Below, one piece after another: positions 24,952 to 33,871 of a DNA stretch of 64,000 nt (positions are counted from its first letter, which is position 1; each line of letters starts with the position of its first letter). The stretch is from NCBI RefSeq assembly GCF_014205015.1, contig NZ_JACHMO010000001.1:2852001-2916000 (forward strand), given 5' to 3'. Below the pieces are notes generated by a model. It was given only the letters and a program-made list of their open reading frames with translations. It ran no database searches and had not been told where the DNA came from. The position numbers were made by a program, and so were the translations under genes. The stretch comes from Saccharothrix ecbatanensis. GTDB taxonomy: Bacteria > Actinomycetota > Actinomycetes > Mycobacteriales > Pseudonocardiaceae.

Positions 24952-27900
24952 GTGACGTGGATCGTCGCCGCGCTGACCGCCCTCTCCTTCCTCCAACTGC
25001 CGGGCCGCACCACGTTCGACACGAAGCTAGACCTGGTCGTCGACCCGCTGTCCTTCCTCGCCCGCGCATTGCGCCTCTGGAACCCGGCGGCCAGCGGCGG
25101 GGAGTTGCAGAACCAGGCATACGGCTACCTCTTCCCCATGGGGCCGTTCTTCGTGCTCGGCGACCTCACCGGCCTACCGCCCTGGGTGACGCAGCGGCTC
25201 TGGTGTGCGCTGCTCTTGTGCCTGGCCTACGGCGGCGCGCTGCTGGTGGCGCGGGCGCTGCACATCGGCACGGAACCAGCGAGGCACGTGGGTGCGTTGG
25301 CCTACGCGCTGGCACCCCGGATGTTGACCGAGATCGGCCCCTTGACCGCCGAGACGCTGGCCGCGGTGATGTTGCCGTGGGTGTTGCTGCCGCTCATCAC
25401 CGTCCAACGGCTCGGGCCGCGCAAGGCTGCCTGCCTGTCCGCGGTCGCCGTGCTGGGCATGGGCGGCGTGAACGGGGCCGTCGTGGTGATGGCCCTCGTG
25501 CTCCCAGCACTGTGGTTGCTGACCCGCCGCTGGACGTGGGCGCACGCACGGCTCGTCGCCTGGTGGTGCGCGGCGGTGACAACAGCGGTGTTGTGGTGGC
25601 TGCTGCCTTTGCTGTTGCTCGGCCAGTACAGCCTGCCGTTCGTGGACTACGTCGAGTCCGCCACCAACACCACCGCGCCGACCTCGCTGTTCCAGGTGCT
25701 GCGCGGCACGAACCAGTGGGTCGCGTACGTCGTGCAGGGCACGCCGTGGTGGCCGGCCGGGTTCCTGCTGGTCGACAACCCGGTGCTGATGGCCGCCACC
25801 GGTCTCCTCGCAGCGATCGCGCTGGCGGGGTTGGCCCGCGCCGGACTGCCGGAGCGACTGTTCCTGACGTTGGGCGTGATCACCGGCGCCGTCCTGCTGA
25901 CCATCGGGTACGTCGGCGCGTTGGACAGCCCGCTGTCGGAAGTGGTGCGCGGTCTGCTCGACGGACCACTGGCGCCGCTGCGCAACGTGCACAAGTTCGA
26001 GCCGGGGCTGCGCCTACCGCTGACGCTGGCACTGTGCCACGCCATCACCGCACGAGCACCACAGAGGCACGCACGGACGAGGTGGGCGGTCGGGGCGTTG
26101 GTGGTGTTGGTGGCCGCCGCACCCGCGTGGCTGCTCACGTTGCGGCCCGGACCGGGGTGGGACGAGATCCCGGCGTACTGGCGTGAGGCCACCACCTGGC
26201 TGGCCCACGCGGACGGGAACGGTCGGACGCTGCTGGTGCCGGGCACCGGGTTCGCCGAGTACACCTGGGGCCGGCCGATCGACGAGCCGGTGCAGTCGCT
26301 GGCACGGTCACCCTGGGCGCTGCGCAGCCAGGTCCCGCTCGGTTCGGAGGGCAACACCCGACTGATGGACGCCGTGGAGGACGCGCTGGCGGACGGCCGC
26401 GGCGCGCCGGGTCTCGCCGACTTCCTGGCACGTTCCGGGCACCGGTTCCTCCTGCTGCGCAACGACGTCGAACGCGCCGACGTGCCGCCCGTGGCCGTGC
26501 TGCGCGAGGCGTTGGCCCGCTCCCCCGGCTTGACGAAAGTCGCCACGTTCGGCCCGGACACCCAGTCGACGGCGGACGTGGACGCAGGGCTGGGCAAAGT
26601 GCCCGCGCTGGAGGTCTACCGGGTGGACCGGGACGTGCCGCGGGCCACTGCGGTCGTGCTGGAGGACGTGGCCACGGTGAGCGGCGGGCCCGAGTCGTTG
26701 TTGCCGCTGCTGGACTCCGGTCTGCTCGATCGGCGCCGGCCCACCGTGCTGGCCGGTGACGGCGGCGCGTCGGAGGGAACGGACTGGCTGGTCACCGACG
26801 GTCTGCGCAACCGGGAGCGCAACGTGGGCCGGATGCGGGACAACCTCGGCCAGACGTTGACCGCCGACGAACAGCCCCGGCAAGTGCGGCCCGCGTTGGA
26901 CGTCCTCCCGTTCGACGGCGTGGAGCACCGGACGGTCGCCGTGCACCGGGGCATCCGCGGGGTCACCGCGTCGTCGTCGGCCGCGTTCGCCGACTCGGTC
27001 CGGGGCTCGGACCTGGCATCGATGCCGTTCGCCGCACTGGACGGCGACCCGTACACCGCGTGGCAGTCATCCACGGTGGAAGGCCCGGTCGGTCAGTGGC
27101 TGGAGGTCGCACTCGACACCCCGCGCGTGGTGACCGAGGTCGGGCTGCGGGTGGTGGACGACCGCCGGGTGGGGTGGCCGGTGAGCCGGGTGCGGATCAC
27201 CACCGACGCGGGCGAGGTCGAGCACGAGGTGGCCAGGGGATCAGGTGAGCAGCGGTTCCCGGTGGCGGCAGGGCTGACCGGGCGGATCCGGGTGACGGTC
27301 CTCGCCGTGGCGGCCGGGAGGGTGACCGGCAACGTGGGTATCGCGGAGCTGAGCGTGCCTGGTGTCGCGCCGCAGCGCGCGCTCCGCGTTCCGCAAGACG
27401 TGGACCCCGCGCCCGGCCAACGGACCGCGTTCGCCTTCACCAGAGGCTCGCAGCCCCGGTACGCCTGCCTCCGGGCGGGCGAGGTCGTGCGGTGCGACGC
27501 GTCGCTGGCCCGGTTCGGTGAGGAGCCGCAGGGCCTGCACCGGCTGTTCCGCACGACGACGCCCGCGACCTACGGCGTGACGGGCACGGTGCTGCCGGCC
27601 GGTGGCGCGTCTCCCCCGCTGGAGTTGCCGGGACTGACCGTGGCGGCGTCCACCCAGTTGGCCGGTGACCCCGGTGCGGCGGCGCTCGGCGCGGTGGACG
27701 GCGACCCGGCCACCACGTGGATCGCCGACCACACCGACCAGCGGCCGGTCCTGCGATTGGCGTGGGACCGGGCGCGGGACATCACCGGAATCCGGCTCAC
27801 CACCACGGCGGGCTCGGGCGCGAGCACACCGTCCGAAGTAGACATAACGACTGCGGCGGGCACGGTGCGGCGAGCGGTGGGGCCGGACGGCACGGTCACG

Positions 27901-28932
27901 TTCGCGGGAACGACAGATCGCCTCGACATCGCGGTGACGCGGGTGGCAGCAGGCTCGCAGGGAGCGCCTGGCATCACCGAACTGACGCTCGACGGCGTCC
28001 AACTCCCGGCCATCCGGCAGGACACGCCGGTGACTGTGCCGTGCGGACGCGGTCCGGAGCTGCGGGTGGACGGGATCTCCTACGAGACGTCGGTCTCCGG
28101 CACGGTCCACGACGTGGTCGAACACCGCCCGCTACCCCTGACCACATGTCCGGACCTGGCCGAAGGCCTGGAGCTGAACGCGGGTGAGCACGAGCTGCGG
28201 ACCGGTCGGACGGCCGACTTCCTGGTGCAGGACGTCTGGTTGCGCCAGGTCGGCACGCCGGCCGCCGAACCTCGGCAGCGGGCGGTCGAGGTGGTGGAGT
28301 GGACGTCGGCGCACCGGCAAGTGCGGGTGGCGGACGGACCGGCGGCGGTGCTCGCCGTGCCGGAGAACGCCAACGACGGTTGGGTGGCGACCGTGGGTGG
28401 GCGGCCGTTGCCGAAGACTCGGGTCGACGGGTGGCAGCAGGCCTGGCGGGTGCCGGCGGGCGCGGTGACGGTGGTGCTGGAGTTCCACCCGGACCGGTCG
28501 TACCGGACGAGGCTGCTGATCGGCGGTCTGGCCGTGGTGCTGTTGCTGGGCGCGGCTCTACTGCCGACACGGCGGCGGCGTGCGCAGGTCGCTGCGAACA
28601 CGTCACCGCAGGTCGAGTTCGGCACCAGGCCAACCGATGGTCGGTGGGTGCCGTGGGTGGTGACCGCGCTGCTCGTCGTGCTGGGCGGGATGGCCGGGTT
28701 GGTGGCGTTGTTGGCGTGCCTGTTCCTGCGCAGTCTGGTGCCGAAGCGTCGGCGGGCGGTGTCGATGGCGCTCGCGTTCGGTGGCATGGCGGTGGCGACC
28801 GGTGTCAGCGTGACCGGTCGGGTGTTGGGCCATGGCCAGGAGTGGGCTTATGGCACGGCGGCTCAGGCGGCGGTGCTGGTGGCGCTGGCCGCGGTGGTGT
28901 CGGCCAGGATCAGGTGGTTCGACGATGCCTGA
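24952..28932 (+). CDS. aftD: AftD, alpha-(1->3)-arabinofuranosyltransferase (DUF3367)
   Basis: The GT-C type membrane enzyme adds arabinofuranose from decaprenyl-phospho-arabinose to arabinan of the cell wall in mycobacteria. I choose GTG 24952 (VTWIVAALTALSFLQ), where homologues begin, giving 1326 aa; the frame is open through the repeat array to 24670. About a dozen membrane segments cover residues 1-400, with the GT-C acidic motif TTFDTKLDLVVDP in the first outer loop and the conserved LRNVHKFEPGLRLPL. The large outer part has two discoidin/CBM-like domains (ASSSAAF...ALDGDPYTAWQS and ASTQLAG...AVDGDPATTWIA). Four C-terminal membrane segments follow. The gene order downstream matches the mycobacterial neighbourhood. 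It overlaps the flippase-like gene tail to tail by 23 bp. Confidence 0.92.
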   Translation: MTWIVAALTALSFLQLPGRTTFDTKLDLVVDPLSFLARALRLWNPAASGGELQNQAYGYLFPMGPFFVLGDLTGLPPWVTQRLWCALLLCLAYGGALLVARALHIGTEPARHVGALAYALAPRMLTEIGPLTAETLAAVMLPWVLLPLITVQRLGPRKAACLSAVAVLGMGGVNGAVVVMALVLPALWLLTRRWTWAHARLVAWWCAAVTTAVLWWLLPLLLLGQYSLPFVDYVESATNTTAPTSLFQVLRGTNQWVAYVVQGTPWWPAGFLLVDNPVLMAATGLLAAIALAGLARAGLPERLFLTLGVITGAVLLTIGYVGALDSPLSEVVRGLLDGPLAPLRNVHKFEPGLRLPLTLALCHAITARAPQRHARTRWAVGALVVLVAAAPAWLLTLRPGPGWDEIPAYWREATTWLAHADGNGRTLLVPGTGFAEYTWGRPIDEPVQSLARSPWALRSQVPLGSEGNTRLMDAVEDALADGRGAPGLADFLARSGHRFLLLRNDVERADVPPVAVLREALARSPGLTKVATFGPDTQSTADVDAGLGKVPALEVYRVDRDVPRATAVVLEDVATVSGGPESLLPLLDSGLLDRRRPTVLAGDGGASEGTDWLVTDGLRNRERNVGRMRDNLGQTLTADEQPRQVRPALDVLPFDGVEHRTVAVHRGIRGVTASSSAAFADSVRGSDLASMPFAALDGDPYTAWQSSTVEGPVGQWLEVALDTPRVVTEVGLRVVDDRRVGWPVSRVRITTDAGEVEHEVARGSGEQRFPVAAGLTGRIRVTVLAVAAGRVTGNVGIAELSVPGVAPQRALRVPQDVDPAPGQRTAFAFTRGSQPRYACLRAGEVVRCDASLARFGEEPQGLHRLFRTTTPATYGVTGTVLPAGGASPPLELPGLTVAASTQLAGDPGAAALGAVDGDPATTWIADHTDQRPVLRLAWDRARDITGIRLTTTAGSGASTPSEVDITTAAGTVRRAVGPDGTVTFAGTTDRLDIAVTRVAAGSQGAPGITELTLDGVQLPAIRQDTPVTVPCGRGPELRVDGISYETSVSGTVHDVVEHRPLPLTTCPDLAEGLELNAGEHELRTGRTADFLVQDVWLRQVGTPAAEPRQRAVEVVEWTSAHRQVRVADGPAAVLAVPENANDGWVATVGGRPLPKTRVDGWQQAWRVPAGAVTVVLEFHPDRSYRTRLLIGGLAVVLLLGAALLPTRRRRAQVAANTSPQVEFGTRPTDGRWVPWVVTALLVVLGGMAGLVALLACLFLRSLVPKRRRAVSMALAFGGMAVATGVSVTGRVLGHGQEWAYGTAAQAAVLVALAAVVSARIRWFDDA

Positions 28933-30124
28933 TCTGGACCTCGACCGCCGCGCCGGCCAGCACCAACAGGCCGGTTGCCACGACCGCCGCGCTCACCACT
29001 TCGAGTGGCGAGTCGTTCAGCCACAACAGAACCAGGCCGGTCTCCACCGCCACGGCGAGCCACGTCAGCAGGGTCGCCCGACGGTCGTGCCCCGCGATCC
29101 GGGCGAACAGCAGGATCTGCGCCAGCGACAGCAACGACCCCACCACTGCGAACGGCCACAGCGCCAGCACACTGTATACATAAGACTGTCCACCGATCAG
29201 CCGCATCGCCTGCGACCCGAACAGAACCGAACCGACCACAACCACACCGTCCAGCGCCGCACACACCGCCAACGCCCCCACAACCGCCCTTCCACGGCCG
29301 GTATGGTGACCGGCACGCGCACCGGCGCTCGCCAAGCGGGGCAGGATCATTATGGCGATCGCATTCGGAAGCCAGTATGCAATCTTCGTCAGCACGGCAC
29401 CGACCGCGTACTCGCCCGACGAGACCGGCAGGACGTGCCGGGCCAGCACAAGGTCCAGGTTCACCAGCACCACCATGGCCAACAACGCCTGCACGGCATG
29501 CCCGGCCTCCCGCAACCGGACGAGTGGAAAGCGGGCGGGCCGCGGCCGTCCACACACGACCCAGCCCACGACCGCCGAAACCGCCGTACCCACCGCAACC
29601 CCGGCCAGCGCACCCGTAGTGGACCGCGAGATCACCAGTCCCACCAACGCACCGCCGACCCTCAACCCCGCCTCCGCCGCGACAAACGCACCGAACACCG
29701 CGAACCGCTGACGTCCTTGCAGCAACCCGTGCCACAGACCATTGACTGTCAACGGCCCCACAGCACAAGCCAGCCACACCACCGCGAGCACGTCCCCCAC
29801 CCGCAGCACCCCGACGATCACCGGCACCGCAACCCCGGCAAGCACCGCGACAACCGACGCGACCGCCAGCCCAAGACCGATCAGCGGCGCACGGCACTCA
29901 CCGGGATGACCGGCGACGCGCAACGCCACCACCGTCTGCACTCCCATGGCCGGCACCGCACCCACCAACAGCACCGCCAGCAACGCACCCAGTTCACCGA
30001 AGGCCGCCGGCGCCAGCGCACGAGCCGCCACAACGGTCAGCAGGTACCCCGAAGCGTTCGACGCCATCACCCCGGCCGTGACCGCGAGCGCCTGTCCCCT
30101 GGCCCGACGCGTGCTGACGGCCAC
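28910..30124 (-). CDS. MOP-superfamily polysaccharide/lipid flippase-like protein
   Basis: GTG 30124 follows GAGGGGGAG. The 404-aa product is almost entirely hydrophobic with about twelve membrane segments, beginning RGQALAVTAGVMASNASGYLLTVVAARALAPAAFGELGALLAV, the usual start of Wzx/MurJ-like polysaccharide flippases. Basic loops separate segments. Its position beside aftD suggests transport of a lipid-linked arabinan or other wall glycan intermediate, which is inference. The gene is divergent from the 546-aa membrane protein and shares that 68-bp promoter gap. Confidence 0.88.
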   Translation of the reverse strand: MAVSTRRARGQALAVTAGVMASNASGYLLTVVAARALAPAAFGELGALLAVLLVGAVPAMGVQTVVALRVAGHPGECRAPLIGLGLAVASVVAVLAGVAVPVIVGVLRVGDVLAVVWLACAVGPLTVNGLWHGLLQGRQRFAVFGAFVAAEAGLRVGGALVGLVISRSTTGALAGVAVGTAVSAVVGWVVCGRPRPARFPLVRLREAGHAVQALLAMVVLVNLDLVLARHVLPVSSGEYAVGAVLTKIAYWLPNAIAIMILPRLASAGARAGHHTGRGRAVVGALAVCAALDGVVVVGSVLFGSQAMRLIGGQSYVYSVLALWPFAVVGSLLSLAQILLFARIAGHDRRATLLTWLAVAVETGLVLLWLNDSPLEVVSAAVVATGLLVLAGAAVEVQIRHRRTT

Positions 30125-30192
30125 GGCACTCCCCCTCGGTTACCGGACGGTAAGGTCTGCACTGTAACCGCGCCGCCTGGCAGTGGAAACCC

Positions 30193-31833
30193 TTGACCAC
30201 CAAGGAATTCCTCGATCGGGCCGCCCTACCGGCGGTCTCCGTAGCGATGGCCTTGATAGTGCTGGCACCGACCCTCAAGCCCGGTTTCGTGCTGACCTAC
30301 GACATGGTTTTCGCCCCACAGCACAGCCTTCTTCCCGACAGCCTCGGCCTCGGCACAACCCCCGCGCGTTCAGTGCCCGCCGACGCCCTCATCGCCGCCG
30401 CGACCGCGATCATCCCCGGCGACGTGGTCCAAAAACTCTTGCTGGCAGCGGCATTTGTGCTCGGCCCGCTGGGCGCGGGACGGCTGACCCCCACGACGTC
30501 GACCGGCACCCGATTGGTAGCGGCCACCGCGTACGGGTGGACGCCGTTCGTCGCGGAACGGCTGTTCATGGGCCACTGGCCGTACCTACTCGCGTACGCG
30601 TGCCTGCCGTGGGTCGCACAGGCCGGGCTAGCACATCGCCGTGGCGAGCCGAAATCCTTGGCACGGCTGGTGCTGTGGTCGGTGCCCGCCGCACTCACCC
30701 CGACCGGTGGACTGCTCGCCGCCGGCACCGCACTGGCCACGTCCGGACGGCTGCGCGCCGTGCCCGCACTGGTGCTGCTCAACGCGCCGTGGTGGGTGCC
30801 GTCGCTGCTGCGTCCGCCGACTTCCGCCCCGAACGCGGTCGGGTGGTTCGACGCGCGGGCCGAGAACTGGGGTGGCGTCGTGCTGTCCGTGCTGGGAACA
30901 GGCGGTTTCTGGAACGCCGACGTGACGCCGACCAGCCGCGAACTGCCGATCATTCCCGTGATCACGCTCGCCACCGTCGCGGTTGCGGCGGCTGGTTGGC
31001 CGATCCTGGTCCGCCGGATTCCCCAAGCCCAAGGCCTGCTCGCACTCGGTGGCGTCGGTCTGGTGTTCGCCTTGGCAGCTCACCTGCCGTTCGGTGCGAC
31101 GGCGTTGCAGTGGCTGGTCAGCACGGTCCCCGGCACCGCACTGCTGCGTGACGCCCAGAAGTGGGTGGCGTGGTGGGCGCTGCCGCTCGCCCTCGGTTTC
31201 GCCTTGGCCGTGGAACGCGCACGGCCCGCACTGGCCGTCGGGATCCTGTTGCCGGTGCTCGCGATGCCCGACCTGGCGTGGGGCGGCTGGGGCAGGCTGA
31301 CCACGGTCGACTACCCGGCCGACTGGTCGACGGTCCGCGAGATCCTCACCCACGACGATCACCCCGGCGACGTGCTCGCCTTGCCGCTTGGCGCTTTCCG
31401 GCAGTTCGGGTGGAACGAGAACCGCACGCAGCTGGACCCCGCACCGAGGTTCCTGCCGCGCACGACCGTCATCGACGACACCGTGCACGTCGACGGAAAC
31501 CCCATCACCGGCGAGGACACCCGGCTCCCCGCGATCCGCGAGGCCCTGCGCCACAACGGCGACCTGGGCGCGTTGGGCATCGGTTGGGTCCTGGTCGAAC
31601 ACGGCACTCCCGGACGCATCGACGCCAGGACAACGGAATCGCTCACGGAGGTCCATCGCGGCGCCTGGTTGAGCCTCTACCGCGTGCCCGGTCCAGTCGC
31701 CGAGAGTCACGTCCGACTTCACGCACCGGTGGTCGCCGCCGACATCACAGTACTGCTGTTCGTAGCCGGATGCCTGTTGTGGCAAGCGTTACCGGCCGGT
31801 AGATTGATCGGACACCGACGGCGCGAGGAGTGA
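30193..31833 (+). CDS. Multi-pass membrane protein, Rv0226c-like
   Basis: The longest supported start is a TTG at 30193; no strong ribosome site is visible and an internal ATG at 30247 is an alternative. The 546-aa product has about ten membrane segments (SVAMALIVLAPTLKPGFVLTYDMVFAP at the start, where the Asp lies in a GT-C-like first loop), then an outer domain near residues 370-500 (YPADWSTVREIL, LPLGAFRQFGW) and a last segment. It corresponds by position and shape to mycobacterial Rv0226c, an unassigned membrane protein near aftD. A GT-C glycosyltransferase role is plausible but unproved. The DUF2613 gene follows after 3 bp. Confidence 0.8.
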   Translation: MTTKEFLDRAALPAVSVAMALIVLAPTLKPGFVLTYDMVFAPQHSLLPDSLGLGTTPARSVPADALIAAATAIIPGDVVQKLLLAAAFVLGPLGAGRLTPTTSTGTRLVAATAYGWTPFVAERLFMGHWPYLLAYACLPWVAQAGLAHRRGEPKSLARLVLWSVPAALTPTGGLLAAGTALATSGRLRAVPALVLLNAPWWVPSLLRPPTSAPNAVGWFDARAENWGGVVLSVLGTGGFWNADVTPTSRELPIIPVITLATVAVAAAGWPILVRRIPQAQGLLALGGVGLVFALAAHLPFGATALQWLVSTVPGTALLRDAQKWVAWWALPLALGFALAVERARPALAVGILLPVLAMPDLAWGGWGRLTTVDYPADWSTVREILTHDDHPGDVLALPLGAFRQFGWNENRTQLDPAPRFLPRTTVIDDTVHVDGNPITGEDTRLPAIREALRHNGDLGALGIGWVLVEHGTPGRIDARTTESLTEVHRGAWLSLYRVPGPVAESHVRLHAPVVAADITVLLFVAGCLLWQALPAGRLIGHRRREE

Positions 31834-31836
31834 CAC

Positions 31837-32010
31837 GTGGGCAAGATCGTGGCAGCAGTGGTCGCGGTTCTGGCGGGCCTGGCGCTCGCCGCCGGTGGCG
31901 TCGTCACCCTCGTCGGCGTGGCCGGACCGGACAGTTCGGTCGACTTCGAGCACGCCCCGGCCGCCAACGGGTCCGGCGGCGCGGTCGACTACGGCACGTC
32001 CGGCAACTAG
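31837..32010 (+). CDS. DUF2613-type small membrane protein (57 aa)
   Basis: A GTG at 31837, seven bases after GAGGAG, opens a 57-aa frame: one membrane segment (KIVAAVVAVLAGLALAAGGV, then VTLVGVAG) followed by a short acidic, Gly-rich outer tail ending AVDYGTSGN. This is the shape of the DUF2613 proteins such as Rv0236A next to aftD in mycobacteria, which often end in a Gly-Tyr-Gly type tail. It lies 3 bp after the Rv0226c-like gene and 8 bp before the methyltransferase, so all three are one operon. Gene finders may miss it because of its size and GTG start. Confidence 0.8.
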   Translation: MGKIVAAVVAVLAGLALAAGGVVTLVGVAGPDSSVDFEHAPAANGSGGAVDYGTSGN

Positions 32011-32018
32011 CGTCCACT

Positions 32019-32804
32019 GTGGACAAGGCAACGCTGTCCCGGTCCGTGCGGCTGTTCCGCGCGTTCCGCTACGAGCAGACCGACCGTGACACGTTCTACC
32101 GCGTGCTGGCGCAGGACTCTGCGGACCAGGTGGAATCGTTCACGCCGCTCGACGGACGGGTGCTGCTCGACGTCGGCGGCGGTCCCGGCTACTTCGCGGA
32201 GGCGTTCCGCGCCAAGGGCGCCCGGTACGTCGGCCTCGACCCGGACGTCGGCGAGTTGTCGGCGCGCGGCACGCCGGGGCAGGACATGGTGCGTGCCAGC
32301 GGAACGAACCTGCCGGTGCGCACGGGTTCCGTCGACGTCTGCTACTCCTCGAACGTGTTGGAGCACGTGTCGACGCCGCACGCGATGCTGGCCGAGATGG
32401 TGCGGGTGACGAAGCCGGGCGGCACGGTGTTCCTGTCGTTCACGCCGTGGTGGTCGCCGTGGGGTGGGCACGAAACGTCACCGTGGCACTACTTCGGCGG
32501 GCACTACGCGGCACGCCGGTTCGCCGGGCGGCACGGCCACGAGCCGAAGAACCGGTTCGGCACCAGCCTGTTCGCGTTCTCCGTCGGCGCTGCGTTGCGC
32601 TGGGCCAAGCGGTGCGAGGACGCCACGTTGGTGCGGGCCCTGCCGCGTTACCACCCGTCGTGGGCGACGTGGGTCGTGCACGTGCCGGGCCTGCGCGAAG
32701 TGGCGAGTTGGAACGCGGTGCTGGTGCTGCGCAAGAACGGGGACAGCCGCAAGAACGGGGACGCCGGCAACAACGCGGACGCCCGCAAGGACGGGGACGT
32801 CTGA
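32019..32804 (+). CDS. SAM-dependent methyltransferase, Rv0224c-like
   Basis: GTG 32019 gives 261 aa. Motif I is VLLDVGGGPGYFAEAF, the acidic loop is YVGLDPD, and CYSSNVLEHV and KPGGTVFLSFTPWWSPWGGHETSPWHYFGG follow, the latter typical of the Rv0224c group. The catalytic domain ends near residue 240. The last 23 residues are a low-complexity tail with three to four N/D-G-D-x-RK repeats (RKNGDSRKNGD..., ARKDGDV), and the stop codon lies inside the terminator hairpin. The substrate is unknown; conservation beside aftD and DUF3068 genes suggests a cell-envelope lipid or glycan. Confidence 0.9.
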   Translation: MDKATLSRSVRLFRAFRYEQTDRDTFYRVLAQDSADQVESFTPLDGRVLLDVGGGPGYFAEAFRAKGARYVGLDPDVGELSARGTPGQDMVRASGTNLPVRTGSVDVCYSSNVLEHVSTPHAMLAEMVRVTKPGGTVFLSFTPWWSPWGGHETSPWHYFGGHYAARRFAGRHGHEPKNRFGTSLFAFSVGAALRWAKRCEDATLVRALPRYHPSWATWVVHVPGLREVASWNAVLVLRKNGDSRKNGDAGNNADARKDGDV

Positions 32805-32821
32805 GCGGGCGTCCCCGTCCT
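32788..32821. terminator. Bidirectional terminator between convergent genes
   Basis: A 12-bp perfect stem AGGACGGGGACG / CGTCCCCGTCCT with a 10-base loop spans the methyltransferase stop. The convergent DUF3068 gene ends 8 bp beyond it, so one hairpin can serve both strands. Confidence 0.8.
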
Positions 32822-32828
32822 CCGGTTC

Positions 32829-33854
32829 TCACACCGGCGCGGCGACCTTCGTCGGCGGTCCCGGCCGGCTGTGCCGTCCACGTCCGGCCGCGAAGAACAT
32901 CAGCAGCGACACCGCGAGCAGCACACCGCCCGCCGCCCACAGGATCGGTGGCAGTCCGGTGATGAGCGACAACCGGGAGACGTTCTTCTCGCTCTCCGCG
33001 ACGTTCGCCGCCACCGTCTTGTCGTCCAGGGTGAGCTCGCCGTCGAACACGACGGTGCCCTGTCCGACGCCCTGTCCCTCGGTGCGCAGCTCCTGCCGCA
33101 CGTCCTCACCGCCGGCGATCACCTTGCCCGTCACGGGTTCCACGAACAGGGTGCGCGTCACCTCGTAGTACAGCTCCGCGCGCACGGTCGGCACTCCGGG
33201 TTCGCCCACCAACGCGCCCGGCACGTCCCGCTCGTCGATCCGGGTCGGCGGGATCTGCTGCACGAACCGGTACGTCGTCAGGCCGCGCACGTCTTCCTCG
33301 CCGAGGTAGCGGATGTCGAGGGCCTGCTTGACGTTGCCGTCGTACCAGAGGTAGTCGCGGCGTTGGGTGTCGAACGGGAACTTGAAGCTCAGTCCGGGCT
33401 GCTGCCGCTCGCCCCGGTCGGCGACGACGCGCTGTCCGGAGACGTCCTCGTAGTACTGGTTCTCGCACGGGGTGACGCCTTCGCCGGAGTGCCGGTCCAG
33501 GCACAGCGAGCGCAGGCCGGCGGTGACGACCAGGCCGTCGTCGTCGGACGTGACCTTGGAGGCTTCGACCCACACCGTCACGTCGCCGTCCTTGGTGACC
33601 TCCTCGGCGCGGAGGTTGCCGGTGACCTTGGTGCTGGAGGTCAGGGTGAGACCTTCACGGATCTCGGGCCTGGCCCGGTCCCCTTCCGGCACGTAGACCA
33701 GCGCGGTGATGCCGGTGCCCCGGGCCACCGACAGGGTGTCGATGTCGTGCGGGACCTTGGCGAGTCTCGGGTAGGCGTACAGGCGCAACAACAGGCCGGC
33801 GGCCACCGCGAACACCCCCAGGCCCAGCAGGACGAAGGTGGCGTAGCGACGCAA
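32829..33854 (-). CDS. DUF3068 membrane protein (PorA-family-like, Rv0227c-like)
   Basis: Two starts compete: GTG 33875 overlaps the stop of the GT4 gene (GTGA), while TTG 33854 has GGAGGAGG four bases ahead and gives the N-terminus LRRYATFVLLGLGVFAVAAGLLL found in relatives. I use 33854 (341 aa). One N-terminal membrane segment is followed by a beta-rich outer domain (about 30-290; LTLTSSTKVTG, TVWVEASKV, FKFPFDTQRRDYLWYDG, TYRFVQQIPPT) and a C-terminal membrane segment (LPPILWAAGGVLLAVSLLMFF). Rv0227c of M. tuberculosis has the same layout. The biochemical role is not known to me. Confidence 0.88.
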   Translation of the reverse strand: MRRYATFVLLGLGVFAVAAGLLLRLYAYPRLAKVPHDIDTLSVARGTGITALVYVPEGDRARPEIREGLTLTSSTKVTGNLRAEEVTKDGDVTVWVEASKVTSDDDGLVVTAGLRSLCLDRHSGEGVTPCENQYYEDVSGQRVVADRGERQQPGLSFKFPFDTQRRDYLWYDGNVKQALDIRYLGEEDVRGLTTYRFVQQIPPTRIDERDVPGALVGEPGVPTVRAELYYEVTRTLFVEPVTGKVIAGGEDVRQELRTEGQGVGQGTVVFDGELTLDDKTVAANVAESEKNVSRLSLITGLPPILWAAGGVLLAVSLLMFFAAGRGRHSRPGPPTKVAAPV

Positions 33855-33871
33855 GGGTCCTCCTCCAACGG

